Assembly (NCBI GenBank): GCA_964497585.1
Contig: CAZCDS010000015.1
Coordinates: 51,155 to 115,154, forward strand
Reading direction: 5' to 3'
From: CAZCDS01 sp964497585
GTDB taxonomy: Bacteria > Desulfobacterota > Desulfomonilia > Desulfomonilales > Desulfomonilaceae
DNA length: 64,000 nt
Shown: in pieces, positions 17,368-26,468 of the stretch
Position numbering within the stretch: the stretch's first letter is position 1
Layout: each line of letters opens with the position of its first letter
Program-made: the position numbers and the translations under genes
Notes under the pieces: model-generated
Database searches by the model: none
Seen by the model: only the letters and a program-made list of their open reading frames with translations
Told to the model about the DNA's origin: nothing

Positions 17368-20300
17368 TCAAGACAGCCTAGCCAGCTCCTCCTCAGCCTT
17401 CGTCACCCATCCATCAGCGCCGCATTCTCTGTAGATCTCTATCGCCTTGCCCAGTTGCTCCTTGGCCTTTACTCTGTCCTCTTTTCGCTTGAACAGTTCA
17501 GCGTACAGGGCATAGTCCCTCGCGAGATGGAACCTCATGCCGTTTCGTTTGTCTGCCTCGATAGCCTCTTCGATCCAGTGCTGGGCTTCGGAAATGTGCT
17601 GATCGTCGATGTTCAATAGAATCGCAGCGATATACCTTCGCATCTGGCCATCATTCCATCCCATTCTATTCTCTGAGACATAGGAGAACAGAGATTCCAT
17701 ATCGACATTCCTCTCGCCTGCTAGCAAGCTTGTCATTGCTGAACCGATTCTACTGAGGTTACTCAGAGAAGGAAGCACTTGCGTCATGCCCAAATCGTGG
17801 AAGCTTCTCTCATAATTATCCTTAGCCTTTTCATATTCTCCCAGCTCAAAATAGGTGTCCCCAAGGAAACTTTCTGCGATTCCGATCCCAGTCAAATAGT
17901 CGATTCTTTTGGCAAGATCGAGGCTTTTCATGATTTCGGCTATCGTCTCTCTCATCATTCCTTTGCCGAGGTAGCATAGTCCCTGGTTGAAATGAGCAAA
18001 AAACTTCGACCATATGTCACCGCTTTCTTCGGCAAGGACCATAGCTTCGCTACTGTTTTGGCAGGCCAGGTCGAACCTGCCCTGAACGAAATATACGTGA
18101 TAAACCATGTTCCCTTTGGTCACTGACATAGCCCAGAGATTCTTAGCTGCTACATTTATCTCAAGCGCCTTTTGCATGTGCTGGAGCGCTCTCTGGAATT
18201 TACAACTGAAAGCTAGGGCCACTCCCAACCACCAATTTGCCTGAACCAGCGAGACAATATCATCTGTTTCATGCGATAGCCTGAGAGCCCTTTCGAGATA
18301 CTCGACTGCCATGGAGAAATTCTCCTCGGCCCAACAATAATACGTGCCTTGTATGGAATATATCTGAGATAGCCTGCGCTTGTCATTCTGCTCTGTGGCC
18401 AAATCAAGAACAGGATCTACCGCCTCTTTTGCTTCACGATTGCATTGGCGTTGTGCATAATAGAGCCCCAGCAGCGTCCTTGCATCGACTAGTTGTTCTA
18501 AAACATCAACTGTTCCCGGCAGTTTCTCAATGCAGACTATCCTTTTTCCGGCAAATTTAGTAGCATCACCCAGTGCACCCGACCTAGCCGCCTTTCTACC
18601 CGCCAATTTCGAATAATCAGCCCCTTTTTGGAAATCTTGACCCGCAATGAAGTGCTCAGCTAGTACACCAAAGTGCTGTTCAAGATTTACTTGGTAAAGA
18701 TCCTCAATTGCCGTCCCGATTTCTTGGTGAAGTTTCTTCTTCGTACCGGTTAATATGGAGTCATAGATCACATCACGCGTTAGTGCATGCTTGAATATGT
18801 AGTTCGACCTCGGAAATATGCCTCTCTCGAATAGCAGCTCCGAATCTTTCAGGGCGGAGAGATAGGACAGCAATTCCGATTCAGGGAGGCCCGTAACCCG
18901 CTTCATGAGTTCGTAGCTGAACTCCCTCTCTATGACTGCGCCAGTCTGAAGCACTTCCTTCGAACCCTGAGGGAGTGAGTCAACTCTAGCCATAATCACA
19001 TCCTGGATCGTGGAGGGAATGGTCGCCTCCTGGACATCCTTTGCCATACGATATCGGTCGTCCTTCTTCTCGATGATCTTGAGCTCTTTGAGAGACTTAA
19101 CAAATTCCTCGATGAAAAAAGGGATGCCTTCAGTCTGCTCCAAGATGAGTCTGTCAAGATCCTTTTCATACTCCTCCATGCCCAATAGATGAGCCGCCAT
19201 CATGCGGCTGTCTCGCACGGAGAGGCGATTCAAAGTCAGGTGTGTATGAAAGGACTTGCTGGGCCACGTGTACGCGTATTCAGGCCGGTAGGTGAATATC
19301 AATAGTACGCGTGCACCCGGTATGCTTCGAAAGAGATTCTTCAATACCTCCTCTGAGTTCTTGTCAATCCAATGGAGATCCTCAATGGCCAGTACCAGGG
19401 GCCTGATCTCCGAACCCTTCAGCACGATTGCCTTCAATGCCTCAATAGTTCTGTCTCTCTTCGCTTCAGGACTTGCGGGGATCTTTTCGATCCCGCTTTT
19501 TTTCACTGACAGCAGTTCCAAGATGTACGGGAGCGCAGAAGTCTGAGATCCGTCCAATACTTTCAGACCATTCGTGACCTTTTGCCTTACCTCTTGGTCT
19601 CCGTCCTCTTCCCCCAGGTCGAAATTCGATTTGAGGATGTCGATGATCGGGTGGTACGCTGCACCTCTGCCATACGAGAGGCATTTTCCTTCCAAAAAAG
19701 TAACATATTCGTTGGACACGGCCTTTCGAAACTCATACAGCAGTCTGGATTTTCCGACACCCGCCTCCCCGACAATGGAGAAGACCTTTCCGCTGCCTCT
19801 CTTAACACGATCGAATCCATCAAGCATAAGGTCAAGTTCTCTCTCCCTTGCAACGAGAGGGGTCAGACCGTGCTCTGCGCTGACTTCAAACCTCGTCCTT
19901 CTAGAACTCGGAGCGATCACTCGAAACACCCTCATAGGTTTCTCCTTGCCCTTCACCTCCTTTTCTCCCAGGGCCTCAAATCGGAAGAATCCTTTCGCAA
20001 GCTTGAAGGTGTCCTCAGTCACGTACGTGGTGCCCGGTTCCGCCATCTGTTCCATTCTGGCGGCCATATTGATGGTGTCTCCAACGGCGGTGAACTGGAC
20101 TCGGAGATCATTCCCCACCGTCCCGATCACCACCGGCCCTGTGTTGATCCCGATCCTCAGCAGTACTGGAGGGATTTTCTTGTCCTGCTTGATCTTGTCG
20201 TTGAAGCGGGTCACCGCACGGTGAATCGAAAGCGCAGATCTGATGGCCCTCTGCGGTGCATCTTCCAAGGCGATGGGCGCGCCGAAAAATGCCAAAATGC

Positions 20301-20742
20301 CGTCGCCCCTCAGCTCATTCACCGTCCCCTCGTACTGGTGAACCTTATGGATGAGGATCTCAAAGACCCGGTCCATCAGTGAGAAGGTCTCCTCGGGGCC
20401 GAGTTTCTCGGTCAGCGGCGTGAACCCCTTCATGTCCACGAACATGATGGTGACCTGCCTGCGCTCTCCTTCTATTCGATCCCTTTGAGAGAGGACTTTC
20501 TGGGTAAGACCGCTGGGGAGGTATTTCTGAATCTTGGCGAGCTTTTCGTCATAGGAGAGTTCTTTGGGAAAGGTCTCGGAGGAAGGAGTACGCAGATCAT
20601 GACCGCAGTCACCACAGAATTTCTCGTCAGGCAGGTTCTCGCAGGCGCACTGGGGGCACAGCATCACGAGCTTCTCACCGCACTCGGCACAGAATCTCCG
20701 GGTCTTGCGGTTTTCGTGCTCACACTTGGGACACTTCATCAT
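17368..20742 (-). CDS. Zinc-ribbon / class III nucleotide cyclase / STAND ATPase / TPR protein (cyclase 4)
   Basis: About 1124 residues; start at one of two adjacent ATGs (20742 or 20739) before KCPKCEHEN. Two zinc ribbons, then a class III cyclase with MFVDMKGFT and LRGDGILAFFG aspartates and the FTAVGDTINMAARME segment, an ATPase with GEAGVGKS and LAIEDLHWID, then TPRs ending ADGWVTKAEEELARLS. The TPR half is visibly richer in A and T than the catalytic half. It is a third subfamily, distinct from cyclases 1/2 and 3/5. A relic of a second copy's C-terminus lies immediately upstream at 20775-20909. It is probably co-transcribed with cyclase 3. Confidence 0.92.
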   Translation of the reverse strand: MMKCPKCEHENRKTRRFCAECGEKLVMLCPQCACENLPDEKFCGDCGHDLRTPSSETFPKELSYDEKLAKIQKYLPSGLTQKVLSQRDRIEGERRQVTIMFVDMKGFTPLTEKLGPEETFSLMDRVFEILIHKVHQYEGTVNELRGDGILAFFGAPIALEDAPQRAIRSALSIHRAVTRFNDKIKQDKKIPPVLLRIGINTGPVVIGTVGNDLRVQFTAVGDTINMAARMEQMAEPGTTYVTEDTFKLAKGFFRFEALGEKEVKGKEKPMRVFRVIAPSSRRTRFEVSAEHGLTPLVARERELDLMLDGFDRVKRGSGKVFSIVGEAGVGKSRLLYEFRKAVSNEYVTFLEGKCLSYGRGAAYHPIIDILKSNFDLGEEDGDQEVRQKVTNGLKVLDGSQTSALPYILELLSVKKSGIEKIPASPEAKRDRTIEALKAIVLKGSEIRPLVLAIEDLHWIDKNSEEVLKNLFRSIPGARVLLIFTYRPEYAYTWPSKSFHTHLTLNRLSVRDSRMMAAHLLGMEEYEKDLDRLILEQTEGIPFFIEEFVKSLKELKIIEKKDDRYRMAKDVQEATIPSTIQDVIMARVDSLPQGSKEVLQTGAVIEREFSYELMKRVTGLPESELLSYLSALKDSELLFERGIFPRSNYIFKHALTRDVIYDSILTGTKKKLHQEIGTAIEDLYQVNLEQHFGVLAEHFIAGQDFQKGADYSKLAGRKAARSGALGDATKFAGKRIVCIEKLPGTVDVLEQLVDARTLLGLYYAQRQCNREAKEAVDPVLDLATEQNDKRRLSQIYSIQGTYYCWAEENFSMAVEYLERALRLSHETDDIVSLVQANWWLGVALAFSCKFQRALQHMQKALEINVAAKNLWAMSVTKGNMVYHVYFVQGRFDLACQNSSEAMVLAEESGDIWSKFFAHFNQGLCYLGKGMMRETIAEIMKSLDLAKRIDYLTGIGIAESFLGDTYFELGEYEKAKDNYERSFHDLGMTQVLPSLSNLSRIGSAMTSLLAGERNVDMESLFSYVSENRMGWNDGQMRRYIAAILLNIDDQHISEAQHWIEEAIEADKRNGMRFHLARDYALYAELFKRKEDRVKAKEQLGKAIEIYRECGADGWVTKAEEELARLS

Positions 20743-20774
20743 TCTCTCTCGCGAACAGGCTGCAGCGCCATGGG

Positions 20775-20909
20775 TCAAGAAAGCCTGGCCAGTTCCTCTT
20801 CCGCCTTCGTCCCCCATCCATCAGCGCCGTATTTCCTGTAGATCTCTATCGCCTTGCCCACGTGTTCCTTGGATTTGAACACGGGGCTCTTTCGTCTGAA
20901 GACCTCCGC
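20775..20909 (-). pseudogene. C-terminal relic of a cyclase-4 paralogue
   Basis: A minus-strand stretch of about 44 codons ends GKAIEIYRKYGADGWGTKAEEELARLS and matches the C-terminus of cyclase 4 (GKAIEIYRECGADGWVTKAEEELARLS) almost residue for residue. Weaker similarity extends back to AEVFRRK versus AELFKRK. Nothing of the cyclase or ATPase domains precedes it. It is best read as the tail left after deletion of a tandem duplicate, 33 bp upstream of cyclase 4. Confidence 0.8.
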
Positions 20910-21025
20910 ACGTGATGATAGTGAGCCGCAGGGTCCCTGCTCGACGATCCGGTGATGCAGGCAATGAGACGTGCGGCCCACCAACAATCTTGGCTCTCTC
21001 AGATGGTCGTTCCATGTGTTGCCTG

Positions 21026-21349
21026 TCAGAAAGTGACCGTCTGCTCTTCACATACCAGCACGACAATCGGCCCGCCCGTCGAAATGGACTGTGCATGCGC
21101 AGCCGCTTCCTGCGTGCCTGCGGAGGCAAGACTTTCCTGCAAAGCCTCCATCGACGCGAAATGAATCTCCGCAATCCTGTGAAACTGAGGATCCCCTTGA
21201 GGAGCACCCACTGCTTTGGTCCACACCGCCTTGGTCATGCCCGAAACCTTCTTGGTGACCAAAGGAAGATGTTCCTCTGCATAGACCTTCTCAAAGGCGT
21301 CGACATCCGTGGGTCGCGGATAGATTACCACGAGCTTTGCTCCAGCCAT
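21026..21349 (-). CDS. EthD-like (dimeric alpha-beta barrel) protein
   Basis: 107 residues from MAGAKLVVIYPRPTDV, preceded by a perfect GGAGGTGG. The pattern (VVIYPRPTDVDAFEKVYAEEHLPLV, then AEIHFASMEALQESLAS) fits the EthD/ABM family of small dimeric barrels. Known members act in ether or polyketide degradation, and many have no assigned role. The downstream end is about 120 bp from the cyclase-4 relic. With the GYD-like gene it forms a small pair between two broken cyclase ends, as if the pair had replaced the deleted middle. Confidence 0.75.
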   Translation of the reverse strand: MAGAKLVVIYPRPTDVDAFEKVYAEEHLPLVTKKVSGMTKAVWTKAVGAPQGDPQFHRIAEIHFASMEALQESLASAGTQEAAAHAQSISTGGPIVVLVCEEQTVTF

Positions 21350-21621
21350 TTTTCCACCTCCCTTTCTTTGAGCCGGCGGGCCGGCGAAGCGGGTAGGAGA
21401 ATACTCCGCCCAGGATCGTCCGTTCGGCAGTTTGGGTATTGCGTGGGTTCTCCAGCCAACCAAGTTCCTGACTTGTCTTAAAAAAGCGTCATCTACGACC
21501 ATGTTGAGGTGCAATCGTGATCGCCGAAACCCTCGAGCGCCTCTCTGAGAGGGGGTGGCACACACCATCTCGTTCCGAGGACACCCGTTCCGAGCGGCTA
21601 TTCCGGATCCGCACCTCGCGT

Positions 21622-21915
21622 CTAAGGGAGCTTGGCGACTATGCCGGCAAGCTCTTCCGCACTGAAGGCTCGCATCGTGGTCGTTCTGACGTTGCCGCCG
21701 GCGCCCAGGCCCAGCATAAAGGTTGCAACGGCCTCGTCACTGGGAGCTTCGGCAATGCCAATGTAGTCATACTCCCCCATGACCAGGTAGAATCCAATCA
21801 GCCTACCTCCTATCGCTTCGATGCCTTTTGCCCCTTCTTCAAGCCGTTTGGGCGCGTCTTTGATGTTTCTTACCCCCTGGTCCGTCAATTTCATCAGGCT
21901 GATGTAAATCGGCAT
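21622..21915 (-). CDS. GYD-domain protein
   Basis: 97 residues with the family pattern: MPIYISLMKLTDQGVRNIKDAP, then GGRLIGFYLVMGEYDYIGIAEAPSDEAVATFML, which includes the GEYD motif after which the domain is named. A GGAGGCGGGG ribosome-binding site precedes the ATG. GYD proteins are small alpha/beta barrels of unknown function, often near oxidoreductases. It lies 272 bp upstream of the EthD-like gene on the same strand. Confidence 0.8.
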   Translation of the reverse strand: MPIYISLMKLTDQGVRNIKDAPKRLEEGAKGIEAIGGRLIGFYLVMGEYDYIGIAEAPSDEAVATFMLGLGAGGNVRTTTMRAFSAEELAGIVAKLP

Positions 21916-21969
21916 GACCCCGCCTCCTTTCTTTTTGGTCGGTCAGCCAGTGTGCCACCCAGTGAAAGT

Positions 21970-22347
21970 GATTATCCTCCATGAGAATCCAAGGTCACCT
22001 GTCAATAATCTCGTGGACGCCGCTGGGTTGAGCTTCTCAACCATGGCTGTGGAATTGGCAACATCAGCGAACATGACGGTTACGAGCTTGCGTTCACCTT
22101 CAATCGCGGTGCGGTTGGAGAGGATCTTGTCTGCGAGATGCTTTGGCGTGTACGATTGGGGTTCATTGTAGTCGATGGGAACCGATTCTTTGGGGTTGCG
22201 GAGATCGTGGCCGCATTCCCCACAGAATCTCTTGCCGAGGGGGATCACGGCTCTGCATTGTGGGCATTGTATTTCCATCTTAGCCCCGCAGTCCTCGCAG
22301 AACTTCACTTCCTCTCGATTATCGGCCTGACATTGCGGACAAATCAT
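21970..22347 (-). pseudogene. N-terminal relic of a cyclase 1/2-type protein
   Basis: Starts MICPQCQADN with a GGAGGGGG ribosome-binding site and follows cyclase 2 closely through both zinc ribbons and the linker (SYTPKHLADKILSNRT, EGERKLVT) to MFADVANSTAMVEKLNP. A frameshift then changes the frame, although DNA similarity to the DVHEIMDGCFRILMDE region continues weakly to about 21975 before ending. The frame runs to a stop at 21943. All catalytic parts beyond the first metal aspartate are lost. It lies 48 bp downstream of the stop of cyclase 5. Confidence 0.85.
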
Positions 22348-22395
22348 CTTCCCCCTCCACATCCAAGAAGCGTCGAGCGGGCAGGGCCCGTTGAT

Positions 22396-25300
22396 CTACA
22401 GCTCCGTCCTCACCCGTTCCAAATCCTCCAGATCCCTTTCCAGTCCCATCTGCTCGAACAAGGTTCCCGCCTTGTCGAGGTATCCGTTCGCGTCTATCCC
22501 GTTGAGCTGCTTGTATTTGGAATCCGGTTTGAGCAGATGTTTCCCCACTTCGAAGTACGTGCGGGACAGATCAGGCCGTGCGCCCAGGCGTTCGCCCTCT
22601 TTGATTGCCTTATCCCACCACTTCATGGCTTTGCCTTGTTTGTTGATGAGCCAGTAGTATTGGCCCATCAATTGGTAAATCCATGTCCTAAATGGCGCAT
22701 ATTTCCGGGAATTCCTCAGTGATGCTTTGCCGCTCTGATAGGCTCTCATTTTGCTTTGCATCAGATTGGATCGGTCGTTGGATCGCATTGCCTCCTTTAG
22801 CAAGTGAATGTCGGTCAAAAACCTTCCCAACAAATAGGGAGCGGCGAAATGGGGCGGTAAGACCTTCTGTTCGGCAACGAGCTCGGTGGCCTGCAATACC
22901 TCCATGTTCGCTTCATCAACTTTGTTCAGTAGTATCAGAGCCATGACTTTGAGACCAATCAAATTGACCTGGATAGTGGTAGTCTTTAATTGATTAGTTA
23001 ACGAAACGCCCGTTTCTGTTTCCACTTGAACGTCGTATAATTGTCGAGTCTGAATGGACAAGTGCGTTTTCAGTTGGTGACAATTAACTCTGCCTAGATC
23101 ATGATCGAAACATTCGGTCATGTACAGCAGTTCTTCTATGAGAAATCTCAGATCATCGAAATAGCCCTGCTCCGCCTTGGCCTGTGCCAAAAATCTGATG
23201 TAAGGATGTACTGTCCAGAATTCTCCAATTCCTAGAGCCTTGTTCACAAGGGCCTCGTCATAATCGCCTATTCTTTGCCATGTCCCTGCACAGAGGTGGT
23301 TCACTGTGACCATCGCCCTGTTCGTAATCACTTCCGAAACGTTATTGCTGTCCATTACTTCTTGGGCTCGTGCCAAGATTCTCGTATTCAGTTTGTATGA
23401 GAACCCCGCCCAGGTGAATACCACGCTCATTAGGGTCCACACTTGGCGTCCATGTGGTGTATTGGTGAAGTCCGATTGAAGGCTCATTCTTGCAAGTCTC
23501 AATACCTCTACCAGCAGCCTTTTGGTATCTACATATATTAGTGCATGGGCTCTCCGAAACCTAAGCTCAACAACGTCACGAGCCCTGGTATCCAGTGATT
23601 TTCTTGACCCACGCATAGGAAAATACAAGTCTGCGACAATAATGAGCAGATCGAGCACTGCCCTAGTCGCAACCACTATCTGTTTCTGCGATGAACCTGC
23701 GCCCCATCTCGAAAGCGCTCTGTCGAGATATTTAACTGCATCGGCATATTGCCCTTTGTGGTAAAATGCCATGCCGATGTTTTTCTCAAATTGCGCAGAC
23801 TTTTCCGAGTCCACGGCGTTTCCATATTTGTCCTGATAGAGTCTTAATGCTTGTTGAAAATAGCTCAATGCTTCGTTGGACGCAGATGTGCGGAGAGCTT
23901 CCTCACCAGCCTTGGTCAAGTATTCTTCGGCTTTCTCCAAATCTTCGCCTTTGCCGTAATGATAGGCCAACACGCCGTAGAACTCGTGCAAGCGGTCCTG
24001 GAATAGCTTCTCTATGGATTGGGCTACTTTGAGATGGATTGCCTTGCGTTGCTGGATGAGCGTGGATTCGTATGCGGCCTCTTGCGCCAAGGCGTGCTTG
24101 AAGAGATATTCCAGCTCCTGCATGCGGGTTCGGTCTCGGATGAGCTGCACATCCTTAAGGTATGCCAGCCTGTCGTCAACGCCTCCGATGGAATCCGCCA
24201 CGTCCTTGATGATACGGTCAAAAAAGCTTCGTCCTATGACCGAGGCGACCTTCACCAGCTCGCGGGTTTGCTCTTCGAGTCGGTCTATTCGGGCCATCAA
24301 GACATCGTTAATTGTAGGCGGGATCACAACCGAGTCGATCCTTTCGGTGACCTCAAAACCGCCGTCTCGCCTCACAACGGCCCCTTCATCAATCAGAGAG
24401 CGGACCACTTCCTCGATGAAGAAGGGATTGCCTCCCGCCCTTTCCACTATTTGCGTTTTTAGGGAGTAGGGAAGGCCCTTTATCTCAAGCATATTATTGA
24501 TCAGCATCTCGCTGTCATTCTCGTCAAGGGGCTGGATCTCAATTTCTACGTAATAAGCCGAGAGGCGTTCGCCGATCTTTGCAAGAACTCCGTCATCGCT
24601 CTCCAAGTACCCTGGCCGGAAAACATTGATGAAGGCTATCCTGTGTTTCTCGGCTAGGCGATAGAGTGACCCCAGCAGCTCAATGGAGCTGGTGTCGGCC
24701 CAGTGGAGGTCTTCCATGACGACCACGCTGGGTCGCAGCTCACTTCCCTTGATGACCAGCTCCCGGACGTTCTTGAGGATGAGCTTTTCCAGGCCTTCTC
24801 CTTCTATACCCTTAACACGCTCGGCATTCTTGCCTGTGAGTTTCATGCCCATCAGAGTTCCGACAAATGGGATGATTTCATTGGCCTCTTCGGGATGGAC
24901 CGCTCTGATGGCTTTCTCAAGCTTGTCGAATGCCCTGGCTTCGGAGTCATTCTCTGCTATACCGGCCCACTGCTTGAGGAGATCGATGATAGGATGGAAG
25001 CTCAAGTTCTTTCCGATGGAGATGGCTCGGCCTTCGAGGAGGGTGACCCGCTTCATCACGTCCCGATTCTTCAATTCGGCTATGAGACGTGACTTGCCGA
25101 TGCCTGCTTCCCCGATCACATTGACTACGGAGCCCTCGCCGTTGATCGCCTTCATAACCTGGAGTTCGAGCCTGTCCAGTTCCGTCTCTCGGCCCACCAT
25201 CTCAGAGGAAACCTGTCGGCCAGTGTGGGCTTGGGGAGCAGAGACCTTTGCGGAGCGAACCTTGAAGACAGGGATAGGTTCGGATTTGCCCTTCACCTTG

Positions 25301-25917
25301 GCGGGGGGTAACGACTGAAAAGTGAAATGGTTCTCACATGCCCTGTGTGTTTCAGGTCCGACAAGTATCTCACGGGTCTTCGCCAGATCACTCAGCCGTG
25401 CGGCCACATTGATTGCATCCCCGGTGACTCCGTGAGTTCCCTTTTCAGGGTTCACATCAGCGGTGACCGCTAGGCCTGTGTTCACGCCGCTGTGCATTGA
25501 AAGGGGACGGCCAATCTTGCCTTGGTATTGAGGACTCAACGACTCGACCAACTCGTGAATTTCTCGGGCAGCATGGACGGCTCGAATGGGATCATCCTCG
25601 TGAGCTTTCGGCACGCCGAACAGAGCCAGAACACCATCACCTGCGAAGCGCTCGATGAAGCCCTCGTACTTGGTGACCACTTCCCTGACCCCGTCAAAAA
25701 CCCGGCTCGTGATCTCCTTGACCTCTTCAGGGTCGAGCTTGGAGGCCATGGCGGTATAGCCGCTGAGATCAGAGAACAGGGCCGTCACCCGCTTGCGTTC
25801 GCCTTCGAGAGGAGGGCGGGCGTCGGCAATAGGCTGCAGCGCCCCCAATTCGTGGCCACAGCGGCCGCAGAATCTGTGACCTTCAGGATTCTCGAATTGG
25901 CAGTTCGGGCATTTCAT
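22396..25917 (-). CDS. Zinc-ribbon / class III nucleotide cyclase / STAND ATPase / TPR protein (cyclase 5)
   Basis: 1173 residues starting MKCPNCQFENPEG with a GGGGGGAG ribosome-binding site. Only one zinc ribbon is present, unlike the other four. The cyclase has LFSDLSGYT and FAGDGVLALFG aspartates and TADVNPEKGTHGVTGDAINVAARL; the ATPase has GEAGIGKS and VMEDLHWAD. The long tail (about 650-1173) contains TPR-like repeats and is more A/T-rich than the front. It is the closest relative of cyclase 3. It is the first gene of the minus-strand series, divergent from the membrane cyclase. Confidence 0.92.
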   Translation of the reverse strand: MKCPNCQFENPEGHRFCGRCGHELGALQPIADARPPLEGERKRVTALFSDLSGYTAMASKLDPEEVKEITSRVFDGVREVVTKYEGFIERFAGDGVLALFGVPKAHEDDPIRAVHAAREIHELVESLSPQYQGKIGRPLSMHSGVNTGLAVTADVNPEKGTHGVTGDAINVAARLSDLAKTREILVGPETHRACENHFTFQSLPPAKVKGKSEPIPVFKVRSAKVSAPQAHTGRQVSSEMVGRETELDRLELQVMKAINGEGSVVNVIGEAGIGKSRLIAELKNRDVMKRVTLLEGRAISIGKNLSFHPIIDLLKQWAGIAENDSEARAFDKLEKAIRAVHPEEANEIIPFVGTLMGMKLTGKNAERVKGIEGEGLEKLILKNVRELVIKGSELRPSVVVMEDLHWADTSSIELLGSLYRLAEKHRIAFINVFRPGYLESDDGVLAKIGERLSAYYVEIEIQPLDENDSEMLINNMLEIKGLPYSLKTQIVERAGGNPFFIEEVVRSLIDEGAVVRRDGGFEVTERIDSVVIPPTINDVLMARIDRLEEQTRELVKVASVIGRSFFDRIIKDVADSIGGVDDRLAYLKDVQLIRDRTRMQELEYLFKHALAQEAAYESTLIQQRKAIHLKVAQSIEKLFQDRLHEFYGVLAYHYGKGEDLEKAEEYLTKAGEEALRTSASNEALSYFQQALRLYQDKYGNAVDSEKSAQFEKNIGMAFYHKGQYADAVKYLDRALSRWGAGSSQKQIVVATRAVLDLLIIVADLYFPMRGSRKSLDTRARDVVELRFRRAHALIYVDTKRLLVEVLRLARMSLQSDFTNTPHGRQVWTLMSVVFTWAGFSYKLNTRILARAQEVMDSNNVSEVITNRAMVTVNHLCAGTWQRIGDYDEALVNKALGIGEFWTVHPYIRFLAQAKAEQGYFDDLRFLIEELLYMTECFDHDLGRVNCHQLKTHLSIQTRQLYDVQVETETGVSLTNQLKTTTIQVNLIGLKVMALILLNKVDEANMEVLQATELVAEQKVLPPHFAAPYLLGRFLTDIHLLKEAMRSNDRSNLMQSKMRAYQSGKASLRNSRKYAPFRTWIYQLMGQYYWLINKQGKAMKWWDKAIKEGERLGARPDLSRTYFEVGKHLLKPDSKYKQLNGIDANGYLDKAGTLFEQMGLERDLEDLERVRTEL

Positions 25918-26468
25918 CGTCTCCCCCCTTGGGCGGGCACATACGCCGCCCCTTCAGAAGATCAGGGTGGGCCCCAGGATACCGGCCCCGGAACGGAGCC
26001 TGTGGACCGGATCTCCCCGCAAAAATATCTGATGAGGAAGCTCGGAACGAAGGTGAGTCGCTCCTCTGAGTTCCGTGGATGGCAGCCTTACCCACGACCA
26101 CCGTGCGATCCCGAGCGAAGCAGTGGACGATTCGAGCACGAAGCCTCCCCCCTGCGGCAATCAGCCATTGTTATGGACACACATCATTAGATTCTACCTC
26201 TGTGGGTGATTCGTGTCCAGGAACTTGTCTCGCGTTTATGCGCGTCGGTTTCATTCTCAATTGCCAGGCCCTCGGGACGATGAGCAATGGACTGATCGTT
26301 GGGGATCTGATAACTGTGTGACAGTTTTTTTGGCATTGATCGTCCAGACGGCTCCGCTCCGGCGGCCTGATCGAGCACAGAGTGGTTTTCGCTCAGCGGC
26401 GCGGCCTCTTTCGATTGAGAGGGGATCCGTGTCCGTAACCGACGGTTTGCGGTCCTTCGGAGGTAGTG
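25918..26468. other. Divergent intergenic region between cyclase 5 and the membrane cyclase
   Basis: About 550 bp that must hold the promoters of two divergent cyclase genes. The only structure seen is an imperfect inverted repeat, GGACAC (26175-26180) with GTGTCC (26213-26218) and a matching inner ATCA/TGAT pair, which could be an operator or a leader hairpin. No credible gene is present. Confidence 0.45.

Noticed and set aside
26175..26218. Terminator or tRNA-like structure upstream of the membrane cyclase
   Set aside because: The inverted repeat is imperfect, has no T-run and does not fold as a tRNA; it is kept only as a possible operator.
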